DNA of 64,000 nt from Actinoallomurus soli (GTDB lineage: Bacteria > Actinomycetota > Actinomycetes > Streptosporangiales > Streptosporangiaceae): NCBI RefSeq assembly GCF_024055715.1, contig NZ_JAMXMV010000009.1, positions 124,001 through 188,000 on the forward strand, given 5' to 3'. Each line of letters starts with the position of its first letter. Positions within the stretch are counted from its first letter, which is position 1. Below the pieces are notes generated by a model. That model saw only the letters and a program-made list of their open reading frames with translations, did no database searches and had not been told where the DNA came from. Below, piece by piece: positions 1-7,224 of this stretch. A program made the position numbers and the translations under genes.

Positions 1-44
1 TCACCGAGCAGCCGCCGGCCCAGGAGGCCGCCGCCACCGCCTGA
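1..44 (+). CDS. C-terminal tail of an upstream gene (partial)
   Basis: The reading frame beginning at base 3 runs TEQPPAQEAAATA and stops at a TGA at 42-44. An Ala/Pro/Gln/Glu-rich tail like this is common at the C-terminus of actinobacterial proteins. The stop lies inside the first copy of a 25-bp tandem repeat and is followed by a strong hairpin, as expected of a gene end. The product cannot be identified from 13 residues. It may belong to the pyrimidine operon that follows, but the hairpin at 167-205 argues for a separate transcription unit. Confidence 0.45.
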   Translation, partial: TEQPPAQEAAATA

Positions 45-114
45 CCGACGAACGCCCGTCACCACCTGACCGGCGAACGCCCGTCACCGCCTGACCGGCG
101 AACGCCCGTCATCA
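40..114. repeat. Three tandem copies of a 25-bp repeat
   Basis: Units start at 40, 65 and 90 and differ at only a few positions; a partial fourth unit (CCTGAT) starts at 115. The core is CCTGACCGGCGAACGCCCGT. The first unit includes the TGA stop of the upstream gene, so the array looks like local duplication of the gene end and its 3' flank. The rest of 45-427 holds only the hairpin at 167-205 and the leader of the next gene. Confidence 0.85.
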
Positions 115-166
115 CCTGATCAACGGCTCGTCCGGCGCCGCCGGGCAGCGGAATCGCCGAGCCGAC

Positions 167-205
167 GGGGCCGTCGCCCACCTGTTCCGGGTGGGCGACG
201 GCCCC
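167..205 (+). terminator. Strong hairpin, probable intrinsic terminator
   Basis: GGGGCCGTCGCCCAC (167-181) pairs perfectly with 191-205 across a 9-nt loop, giving a 15-bp GC-rich stem. No U-tract follows, which is usual for high-GC actinobacterial terminators. It lies about 120 bp after the upstream stop and 220 bp before the next start. Confidence 0.7.
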
Positions 206-427
206 GCGCATGAAGGCGGCCGAAACGCGGAATTCACTCATCGAGCGCCTCGTCGTGACACTTCCGTGAACGGGCGTCGGCGCAGGTGACGAGGTGCAAC
301 GCGGCCACCGGATCCCGTTACACCGTGGCACTGTACGACGCGCCCAACGGCTCGTAGCGTCAGCCGACATGAGGGCGGGGAGCCCACTCCCTCCCTGCCG
401 TTCACGCTTTCCGATGGGAGAGATCCG

Positions 428-1270
428 ATGAGCCCGATCGTGCGCGCGGCCCTGGTCCAGGCGACCTGGACGGGTGACACCGAGACGATGATCGCCAAAC
501 ACGAGGAGCACGCCCGCGCGGCCGCCGCGCAGGGCGCGAAGATCATCGGCTTCCAGGAGGTCTTCAACGCTCCGTACTTCTGCCAGGTGCAGGATTCCGA
601 GCACTACCGGTGGGCCGAGCCGGTGCCGGACGGCCCGACCGTGCGGCGCATGCGCGAGCTCGCCCGCGAGCTCGGCATGGTGATGGTCGTCCCCGTCTAC
701 GAGATCGAACAGTCGGGGTTCTACTACAACACCGCCGCCGTCATCGACGCCGACGGCACCTTCCTCGGCAAGTACCGCAAACACCACATCCCCCAGGTCA
801 AGGGCTTCTGGGAGAAGTTCTACTTCCGGCCCGGAAACCTCGGCTGGCCGGTCTTCGACACGGCCGCCGGCCGCGTCGGCGTCTACATCTGCTACGACCG
901 GCACTTCCCGGAGGGCTGGCGCGCCCTCGGCCTGGCCGGCGCCCAGCTCGTGTACAACCCGTCGGCCACGCACCGGGGCCTGTCGTCGTACCTGTGGAAG
1001 CTGGAGCAGCCCGCCGCGGCGGTCGCCAACGAGTACTTCGTCGCCGCGATCAACCGGGTCGGCGTGGAGGAGTACGGGGACAACGACTTCTACGGCACCA
1101 GCTACTTCGTCGACCCGCGCGGGCAGTTCGTCGGAGAGGTCGCCTCGGGCAAAGAGGAGGAGCTCGTCGTCCGCGACCTGGACTTCGGCCTGATCGACGA
1201 GGTGCGGCAGCAGTGGGCGTTCTACCGGGACCGCCGGCCGGACGCCTACGGCCCGCTGACCGACAAGTGA
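428..1270 (+). CDS. Beta-ureidopropionase / N-carbamoyl amidohydrolase (nitrilase superfamily)
   Basis: 280-aa cytoplasmic C-N hydrolase. The nitrilase triad is visible as E44 (FQEVFNAPYF), K118 (KYRKHHIPQVKGFWEKF) and C155 (YICYDRHFPEG). These surrounding motifs are typical of N-carbamoyl-beta-alanine/N-carbamoylputrescine hydrolases. The next gene is a dihydropyrimidinase, so the likely reaction is hydrolysis of N-carbamoyl-beta-alanine to beta-alanine, CO2 and ammonia, the last step of reductive pyrimidine degradation. A GGGAGAG ribosome site lies just before the ATG. The length is close to the usual ~280-300 aa. The alternative is N-carbamoyl-D-amino-acid or carbamoylputrescine hydrolase; the context favours the pyrimidine/hydantoin role. 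Confidence 0.88.
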   Translation: MSPIVRAALVQATWTGDTETMIAKHEEHARAAAAQGAKIIGFQEVFNAPYFCQVQDSEHYRWAEPVPDGPTVRRMRELARELGMVMVVPVYEIEQSGFYYNTAAVIDADGTFLGKYRKHHIPQVKGFWEKFYFRPGNLGWPVFDTAAGRVGVYICYDRHFPEGWRALGLAGAQLVYNPSATHRGLSSYLWKLEQPAAAVANEYFVAAINRVGVEEYGDNDFYGTSYFVDPRGQFVGEVASGKEEELVVRDLDFGLIDEVRQQWAFYRDRRPDAYGPLTDK

Positions 1271-1290
1271 CCCGGAGAGGAGCCGACCGC

Positions 1291-2697
1291 ATGGGGACCA
1301 CCGTGATCCGCGGCGGACTGGTGATCACCGCCGCCGAGGAGACGAACGCCGACGTCCTCGTCGAGGACGGCCGGGTCACCGCGCTCGCCGCGCACGACAG
1401 CGACGTCGCCCGCGTGTGGGCGGAGTCCGCCGGCCGCGTCATCGACGCGACCGGCAGGTACGTCATCCCGGGCGGCGTCGACGCGCACACCCACATGGAG
1501 ATGCCGTTCGGCGGGACGTACGCCGTCGACACGTTCGAGACCGGCACCCGCGCCGCCGCCTGGGGCGGGACCACCACGATCGTGGACTTCGCCGTGCAGA
1601 CCGTCGGCGAGTCGCTGCGCGCCGGGCTGGACGCCTGGCACGCCAAGGCCGACGGGAACTGCGCCGTCGACTACGCCTTCCACATGATCCTCTCCGACGT
1701 CACCGAGGACACGCTGAAGGAGATGGACGCCCTGGTCGACGAGGGCGTCACCAGCTTCAAGCTCTTCATGGCCTACCCCGGCGTCTTCTACAGCGACGAC
1801 GGCAAGATCCTGCGCGCCATGCAGCGCGCCGCCGGGAACGGCGGCCTGGTCATGATGCACGCCGAGAACGGCATCGCGATCGACGTGCTGGTCGAGCAGG
1901 CCCTGGCCGCCGGCCGTACCGACCCCCGCCACCACGGCGAGGTCCGCCACGCGCTGCTGGAGGCCGAGGCCACGCACCGCGCGATCCAGCTGGCGCGCGT
2001 CGCCGGGGCGCCGCTGTACGTCGTGCACGTCTCGGCGATGGAGGCGGTCGCCGAGCTCGCCCAGGCCCGTGACCTGGGCCTGCCCGTCTTCGGGGAGACC
2101 TGCCCGCAGTACCTCTTCCTGTCCGCCGACAACCTCGCCGAGCCGGACTTCGAGGGCGCCAAGTACGTCTGCTCCACGCCGCTGCGCCCGAAGGAGCACC
2201 AGGCGCACCTGTGGCGGGCGCTGCGGACCGACGACCTGCAAGTCGTCTCCACCGACCACTGCCCGTTCTGCTTCAAGGGCCAGAAGGAGATGGGCCTGGG
2301 CGATTTCTCGAAGATCCCCAACGGATTGCCGGGCGTCGAGAACCGCATGGACCTGCTGCACCAGGCGGTGGTCGACGGCCACATCTCGCGGCGCCGCTGG
2401 ATCGAGATCGCCTGCGCGGCCCCGGCCCGCATGTTCGGCCTGTACCCCCGGAAGGGGACGATCGCGCCGGGCTCGGACGCCGACATCGTGATCTACGATC
2501 CGGACGCCGCCCAGGTCATGTCCGCCGAGACCCACCACATGAACGTCGACTACTCGGCGTACGAGGGGCGGACCGTCACGGGCCGGGTCCAGACGGTCCT
2601 GTCCCGCGGCGAGGTCGTCGTCGACGACCGTTCCTACACCGGCCGGGCCGGTCACGGCCGCTTCATCGCCCGCGAGACCTGCCGGTACCCCGGTTGA
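1291..2697 (+). CDS. hydA: Dihydropyrimidinase (D-hydantoinase)
   Basis: 468-aa binuclear-zinc amidohydrolase that opens the ring of dihydrouracil/dihydrothymine or 5-substituted hydantoins. Visible family marks are the metal-binding HxH in DAHTHMEMPFGG, the lysine that becomes carboxylated in SFKLFMAYPG, metal histidines in MMHAENG and VVHVSAMEA, and the catalytic Asp in VSTDHCPF. The ATG at 1291 is chosen because the hydantoinase N-terminus (TTVIRGGLVITAAEETNADV) starts there and a GGAGAGGAG site precedes it; the open frame extends further upstream but overlaps the nitrilase gene. The gap to the preceding gene is 20 bp and to the next gene 13 bp, so all three are one operon. Its product is the substrate of the preceding enzyme. 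Confidence 0.93.
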   Translation: MGTTVIRGGLVITAAEETNADVLVEDGRVTALAAHDSDVARVWAESAGRVIDATGRYVIPGGVDAHTHMEMPFGGTYAVDTFETGTRAAAWGGTTTIVDFAVQTVGESLRAGLDAWHAKADGNCAVDYAFHMILSDVTEDTLKEMDALVDEGVTSFKLFMAYPGVFYSDDGKILRAMQRAAGNGGLVMMHAENGIAIDVLVEQALAAGRTDPRHHGEVRHALLEAEATHRAIQLARVAGAPLYVVHVSAMEAVAELAQARDLGLPVFGETCPQYLFLSADNLAEPDFEGAKYVCSTPLRPKEHQAHLWRALRTDDLQVVSTDHCPFCFKGQKEMGLGDFSKIPNGLPGVENRMDLLHQAVVDGHISRRRWIEIACAAPARMFGLYPRKGTIAPGSDADIVIYDPDAAQVMSAETHHMNVDYSAYEGRTVTGRVQTVLSRGEVVVDDRSYTGRAGHGRFIARETCRYPG

Positions 2698-2710
2698 GAA
2701 AGGCCGCCTC

Positions 2711-3730
2711 ATGGACTTCGGACTCGTCCTGCAGACCGATCCGCCCGCCTCGGCCGTCATCGAGCTGATGCGCCGCGCCGAGCGATGCGGCTTCACGTAC
2801 GGCTGGACGTTCGACTCCGCCGTGCTGTGGCAGGAGCCGTTCGTCATTCACAGCCAGATCCTCGCGCGGACCGAGCGCCTGATCGTCGGCCCCATGGTCA
2901 CCAATCCCGGCACCCGTACCTGGGAGGTCACCGCCTCGACGTTCGCCACGTTGAACTCGATGTTCGGGAACCGGACGATCTGCGGCATCGGCCGGGGCGA
3001 CTCCGCGATGCGCGTGGCGGGCCGCCGGCCGAACTCCCTGGCCGTGCTCGAGGAGGCGATCCACGTGATCCGGGAGCTCGCCGAGGGGCGTACGGCGGAG
3101 GTCGACGGCACGCCCATCCGCATCCCGTGGGTCGAGGAGGGCGCCCGGCTGCCGGTCTGGACGGCGGCGTACGGGCCCAAGGCCCTCGCCCTGACCGGCG
3201 CCAAGGCCGACGGCTTCATCCTGCAGCTCGCCGACGTGTACCTCACCGAGTGGATGGTCAAAGCGGTGCGGGACGCCGCGGCCGCCGCCGGCCGCGACCC
3301 CGCCGACGTCACGATCTGCGTCGCCGCTCCGGCGTACGTCACCGGCGACGACTCCCCCGAGGCCCTGGCGCACGCGCGGGACCAGTGCCGGTGGTTCGGC
3401 GGCATGGTCGGCAACCACGTCGCCGACCTCGTGAGCAGGTACGGCGAGTCGTCCTCCCTGGTGCCCGCGGAGCTGACCGACTACATCAAGGCCCGTCAGG
3501 GCTACGACTACGCCCACCACGGCCGTTCGGGCAACCCGGACGCCGCGTTCGTCCCGGACGAGATCGTCGACCGGTTCTGCCTGGTCGGCCCGGCCGAGGC
3601 GCACATCGACCGGCTGCGGAGGCTGCGGGCGCTCGGCGTCGACCAGTTCGCCGTCTACGACATGCACGACGCCAAGGAGAGAACGATCGACGCCTACGGC
3701 GGGACCGTCATCCCGGCCCTGACCGGCTGA
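2711..3730 (+). CDS. LLM-class flavin/F420-dependent oxidoreductase of the pyrimidine operon
   Basis: 339-aa single-domain luciferase-like (bacterial luciferase, TIM-barrel) oxidoreductase. The N-terminus MDFGLVLQTDPP and the segment MFGNRTICGIGRGDSAMR match the putative F420-dependent group often found beside dihydropyrimidinase. The end (LVGPAEAHIDRLRRLRALGVDQFAVYDMHD) is the usual C-terminal helix-strand of the family. It is third in the operon, 13 bp after the hydantoinase. A role in oxidising or reducing a pyrimidine-ring intermediate is inferred from linkage only; no substrate is shown by sequence. The cofactor could be FMN or F420. Confidence 0.8.
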   Translation: MDFGLVLQTDPPASAVIELMRRAERCGFTYGWTFDSAVLWQEPFVIHSQILARTERLIVGPMVTNPGTRTWEVTASTFATLNSMFGNRTICGIGRGDSAMRVAGRRPNSLAVLEEAIHVIRELAEGRTAEVDGTPIRIPWVEEGARLPVWTAAYGPKALALTGAKADGFILQLADVYLTEWMVKAVRDAAAAAGRDPADVTICVAAPAYVTGDDSPEALAHARDQCRWFGGMVGNHVADLVSRYGESSSLVPAELTDYIKARQGYDYAHHGRSGNPDAAFVPDEIVDRFCLVGPAEAHIDRLRRLRALGVDQFAVYDMHDAKERTIDAYGGTVIPALTG

Positions 3731-3742
3731 CCCGCCCGACCG

Positions 3743-3798
3743 CCCGGCCGGCACGCCCGAACCGCCCGGCCGGCATGCCCACCCGGCCGGCATGTCCG
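3743..3798. repeat. Imperfect direct repeats of CCCGGCCGGCAYGYCC
   Basis: The spacer between two convergent genes has three imperfect copies of the CCGGCCGGCA(C/T)G core, starting near 3743, 3765 and 3784. Each copy contains the self-complementary GCCGGC, so the tract can fold and may end transcription from both sides. No U-run is present. Confidence 0.5.
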
Positions 3799-3829
3799 AA
3801 GGCGTGACGGTCCGGGTGGCCACGGCCCG

Positions 3830-4219
3830 TCACGGCAGGGCCCGGTCGACGATGTCGAGGGCGTCCTCCTTGATCCTCGTGGTCGACTCCTTGGACACGA
3901 GCGGGAACGCCTGCCGCAGCTCGCGCCGGCCGACCACCGCGAGCGCGCCTCCGGCGGAGATCAGGCCGCCGCCCACCGTCAGCGCGGCGGCCCACATCGG
4001 CAGCCTCCGGGACAGTGCGGCGACCGAACCGGCCACGACCGCGCCCGTTCCGTAGGCGATCAGAGCGCCCCCGCCGCCGAGCAGCACCATCCCGCTCTTG
4101 GCACGCCCAGCGTTCTCGACCATCTCCTTACGGACGACCGCCATCTCGTCACGGACCAGGTGGACCGTCTGTGCCGTCACGTCCTGCAGGAGCTCGGACA
4201 TCGATTCGTCGTCGGCCAT
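3830..4219 (-). CDS. Phage-holin-like membrane protein (Holin-X, superfamily III)
   Basis: 129 aa. An N-terminal amphipathic helix (SMSELLQDVTAQTVHLVRDE) is followed by two closely spaced membrane spans (about 45-65 and 75-95) with glycine-rich faces, then a charged C-terminal tail. This is the pattern of the actinobacterial Holin-X / DUF1469 family, usually chromosomal membrane proteins rather than phage lysis genes. The gene is divergent from the tiny membrane-protein gene at 4344 and convergent with the pyrimidine operon. Function is unknown; it may be an envelope-stress protein. Confidence 0.72.
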   Translation of the reverse strand: MADDESMSELLQDVTAQTVHLVRDEMAVVRKEMVENAGRAKSGMVLLGGGGALIAYGTGAVVAGSVAALSRRLPMWAAALTVGGGLISAGGALAVVGRRELRQAFPLVSKESTTRIKEDALDIVDRALP

Positions 4220-4343
4220 CGCCGCCTCCTCACGTGTTTTACCCGAGCGCTACCCGGCACCGATGCGGAGTAACGCGCCCGGCTCGTACGGACGCCGTCC
4301 TGCGGGTATGGCCGTGACCAGGAACTCCGGAAGGAGGAGTGAC

Positions 4344-4517
4344 ATGTCGCTGTTCCTGGCCCTCATCCTCGTCGCGATAGCCCTCGGCATCTCCGGATGG
4401 GTGGTGAAGGGCCTCTTCTTCCTGTTGATCATCGGAATCGTGGTGTTCCTGGCCGACATGATCCTCGGCGGAATCCTGCTCGGCCGGCGCCGCGGCCGGC
4501 CCCGCGCCGTACGCTGA
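4344..4517 (+). CDS. Small hydrophobic membrane protein (57 aa)
   Basis: A strong ribosome site (AAGGAGGAG, 4331-4339) precedes the ATG by 4 nt. The protein has two hydrophobic segments (about 3-22 and 24-46) and ends in a basic [11 protein letters not shown] tail, which should stay in the cytoplasm. Such 50-60-aa hydrophobic proteins are frequent next to stress and envelope genes in actinomycetes. The next gene is convergent with only a 30-bp gap. Function is unknown. Confidence 0.72.
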   Translation: MSLFLALILVAIALGISGWVVKGLFFLLIIGIVVFLADMILGGILLGRRRGRPRAVR

Positions 4518-4547
4518 CGCCGGCCCGCCCGGCGGGGAGCGGCCGGG

Positions 4548-5972
4548 TCAGTCCTTGCCGTGGTTCTTGCCCTTGCCCTTCGCCCTGCCCTTGGGCTCAC
4601 CGGCCTTCTCCTTGCCGGGAGGGGCCGGCCGGCGGACGACGGCTCGCGTCCGCTCCGCGGATCCGCCGGTACCGGGGGACGTGGGGCGCGCGGTCCGGCG
4701 TGGTGCCGAGGGCGTCGTGAGGGTACGGGCCGCGTAGACCGTGACCGTCGTGCCGACGGCCATCTCCCCGGAGGGGGTGAGCCCGACCACCGTGCCGGAG
4801 CTCCGTCCCGGGACCACCTGGTGCCGGACGCTGACCCGCAGGCCCAGCCGCCGCAGCGCCTCCACGACGGAGTCCAGGCGGTGCCCGTAGTAGTCGGTGG
4901 GATCGACGGTGACCGTCCGGCGGGGCCGGGCCGACGGCGCGCCGCCGGTCTGCGCGCGTGCCGACCGCACGGCGGACGGGCTGCGCAACGCCCACCCGCT
5001 CGCTCCGGTGAGCGCCGCGGCGGCGACCGCTCCGACGCCGAGGAGGAGGGCCCGCCGGTGCGGCGAGGCGGGGACCTCGGCCGTGCCCGCGGCGGTCGAC
5101 GGCTCATCCTCGGCGGCGAGGACGGGGCCGGGCGGCGCGGCGACCACCGCCGGGTCGTCGCGCAGCCGCCGGGCCCACTCGGCGACGGCGACGGCGTCCG
5201 GCCGGGCCGCGGGGTCCTTGGCGGTGAGCGCCTCCACCAGGGCGCGCACGGGCTCGGGGACGCTGTCGGGAAGCGGCGGGACGGGGCGGTCGCGGTGGGC
5301 GATGGCGACCGCCAGCGCGTCATCGCCCTGGAACGGCGGCCGCCCGGCCAGGCACTCCCAGGCGATCACGCCCAGGCTGTAAAGGTCGCCGGCGGGTGTC
5401 ACGCCGTACCCGGCCGCCTGCTCGGGCGCCAGGTACAGCGGGGTGCCGATCACCTCGCCGGTGCGGGTCAGCCGGAGCGTCTCGGGCCCGCGCGCGATGC
5501 CGAAATCGGTGATCTTCACACTGCCGTCCGGGCGGATGAGCAGGTTCGCCGGCTTCATGTCGCGATGAACGAGCACGGCCGCGTGGACGCACGCCAGGCC
5601 CTCGGCCGCCTGCGCGACGATCTCGACGACGCGGCGAGGCGGCAGCGTGCGCGCACGGGCGAGCACGGCCGACAGCGGCTCCCCGTCGATGAGTTCCATG
5701 ACGAGGTACGGCCGCTGGTCCTCCCGGCCGTCACCGTAGTCGTAGACCTCCGCGAGGCGCGGGTGGGACAGGGCCGCCAGGTGCCGTGCCTCCAGCCGGA
5801 GCCGCTCGCGGTACTCCTCGCTCTCGGCGTGCTCCGGGCGCAACATCTTGACGGCCACCGTGCGGTCGAGCGCGGTGTCCTCCGCCCGCCAGACCTCGCC
5901 CACACCCCCGGCCGCCAACCGCTCGCACAACCGGTAACGCTCTCCGACCACTCTCGGCACCACGGTAGGCAT
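4548..5972 (-). CDS. Membrane Ser/Thr protein kinase with a PASTA-like extracellular domain
   Basis: 474 aa from the ATG at 5972; an in-frame ATG at 6023 is possible, but the kinase fold starts at GERYRLCERLAAGGVG and a GGCGGAG site precedes 5972. The Hanks kinase is complete: glycine loop, AVK lysine (K42), HRDMKPAN catalytic loop, DFG, and GTPLYLAPEQ. A membrane span near residue 290 (RRALLLGVGAVAAAALTG) is followed by a single PASTA-like repeat with the typical DSVVEALRRLGLRVSV and PSGEMAVGTTVTVYA pattern. The tail after it is rich in Pro, Lys and Gly. PknB proteins usually carry three or four PASTA units, so this is a reduced form. A role in sensing cell-wall fragments is inferred from the domain. 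Confidence 0.85.
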   Translation of the reverse strand: MPTVVPRVVGERYRLCERLAAGGVGEVWRAEDTALDRTVAVKMLRPEHAESEEYRERLRLEARHLAALSHPRLAEVYDYGDGREDQRPYLVMELIDGEPLSAVLARARTLPPRRVVEIVAQAAEGLACVHAAVLVHRDMKPANLLIRPDGSVKITDFGIARGPETLRLTRTGEVIGTPLYLAPEQAAGYGVTPAGDLYSLGVIAWECLAGRPPFQGDDALAVAIAHRDRPVPPLPDSVPEPVRALVEALTAKDPAARPDAVAVAEWARRLRDDPAVVAAPPGPVLAAEDEPSTAAGTAEVPASPHRRALLLGVGAVAAAALTGASGWALRSPSAVRSARAQTGGAPSARPRRTVTVDPTDYYGHRLDSVVEALRRLGLRVSVRHQVVPGRSSGTVVGLTPSGEMAVGTTVTVYAARTLTTPSAPRRTARPTSPGTGGSAERTRAVVRRPAPPGKEKAGEPKGRAKGKGKNHGKD

Positions 5973-6053
5973 GGGACTCCGCCTACCCGTCTCTGTCCGG
6001 AAAACACCGATAACCTGCATCACACGTGGTACGCCGGGTTTTCGGTGGCGTGA

Positions 6054-6983
6054 TCAGCGTCCGAGCAGGCCCGTCAGCGCGTCGAGGACCGTGGGCCAGG
6101 CGCCGGACAGCGGGTCGATCAGCGCCAGATGGCCGGTGCCGGGAAGCTCGATCCGGGTGCAGGCGTCTCCCGCCGCCCGTGCCGCGTCGGCGTACCGGCG
6201 CGACTGCTCGACCGGGACGTCCTCGTCCGCCGTCCCGTGTACCAGCACGGACGGGATCGAGGACGGGAGCAGCGCCAGCGGATCGGCGAGCGCGGCGCGC
6301 TCGGGCAGGTCGCCGGCGGGCCCGCCCAGCAGGTCGTCGGCGGCCCCGTCGCTCAGGCCCTGGCGCGAGGCGAGTTCGAGCGCCGCCACCGGCGCCAGCG
6401 CGAGCACTCCGCGCAGCGGCGGCGCCGCCGGGAGACGCCAGGGGGCGCACGCGGGAAGGCGCGCCCGTGACGCGGCCCACAGCGCGAGGTGACCGCCCGC
6501 CGAGTGGCCCAGCAGCACGACGTCACCGATCCCGCCCGGAACGACTCCGGCCGCGAGCGCGGGAACGGCGTCGACGGCCCGGGCGACGTCGTCGAAGGTG
6601 CCCGGCCAGCCGCCGCCGTCCTGCCCCACGCGGCGGTACTCGACCGCGGCGGTGGCGAAGCCGCGGGCGGCGAGGTCGTCGGCCATCGGCCCGGTGTGCG
6701 CCCGGTCGTACCGGGCACGCCAGAACCCGCCGTGCACGATGACGACCAGCGGCGCCGCCGCACTCGCGCCGTTCCGGGGGAACCGCAGGTCGGCGACCTG
6801 GTCCGGCAGGTCGCCGTACGCGACCGTCGCGTCCGGCGTGGAGGCGCGCCGGGTCAGCACGCCGGACGGCCCCCCGGCAGGCGCGCCGGAGGACACGGCG
6901 GAGGACGCGGCGGAACGCGCCCCGGCGGACACGGCGGAAGGCTCGGCCGGACTCGTGCGCCGGCCGCCTCTGATGTCGTTCAC
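6054..6983 (-). CDS. Alpha/beta hydrolase (esterase / kynurenine-formamidase-like)
   Basis: 309 aa. After a low-complexity Ala/Ser N-terminus, the hydrolase fold shows the HGGFWR oxyanion motif, the GHSAGG nucleophile elbow, a likely catalytic Asp in VHGTADEDVPVEQS, and His in PGTGHLALIDP. The HGG plus GHSAGG pair is found in the hormone-sensitive-lipase and kynurenine formamidase groups. The first ~45 residues are not part of the fold, so the true start may be internal. It is divergent from the PucR gene. The substrate is unknown; a small ester or N-formyl amide is plausible. Confidence 0.8.
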   Translation of the reverse strand: MNDIRGGRRTSPAEPSAVSAGARSAASSAVSSGAPAGGPSGVLTRRASTPDATVAYGDLPDQVADLRFPRNGASAAAPLVVIVHGGFWRARYDRAHTGPMADDLAARGFATAAVEYRRVGQDGGGWPGTFDDVARAVDAVPALAAGVVPGGIGDVVLLGHSAGGHLALWAASRARLPACAPWRLPAAPPLRGVLALAPVAALELASRQGLSDGAADDLLGGPAGDLPERAALADPLALLPSSIPSVLVHGTADEDVPVEQSRRYADAARAAGDACTRIELPGTGHLALIDPLSGAWPTVLDALTGLLGR

Positions 6984-7224
6984 CCCTCACCTGTACCGAG
7001 GTCACGACCGTCCCGGCAAGCGGAAAGATCATGCGTGCTCAGAATCGGGGAGAGCGTGGAGCTGTGACCGGTGCCCTCCCCGAGAGGGTCCACGGCCGGC
7101 GCCGTACGGATTCCGGCCGCCGGCACGGCACCTCGGTGGGCCTGTGAGGGTGGGCATCCCCGGGGACCCGGAATAGTCTCTTGCTCATCGCTACCCGGAG
7201 GGGTGAAGGAGACAGGCCGGCGGC

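Noticed and set aside
3830-4219. Prophage lysis cassette suggested by the holin-like protein
   Set aside because: No endolysin, integrase or other phage gene is nearby; Holin-X proteins are common chromosomal membrane proteins in actinobacteria.
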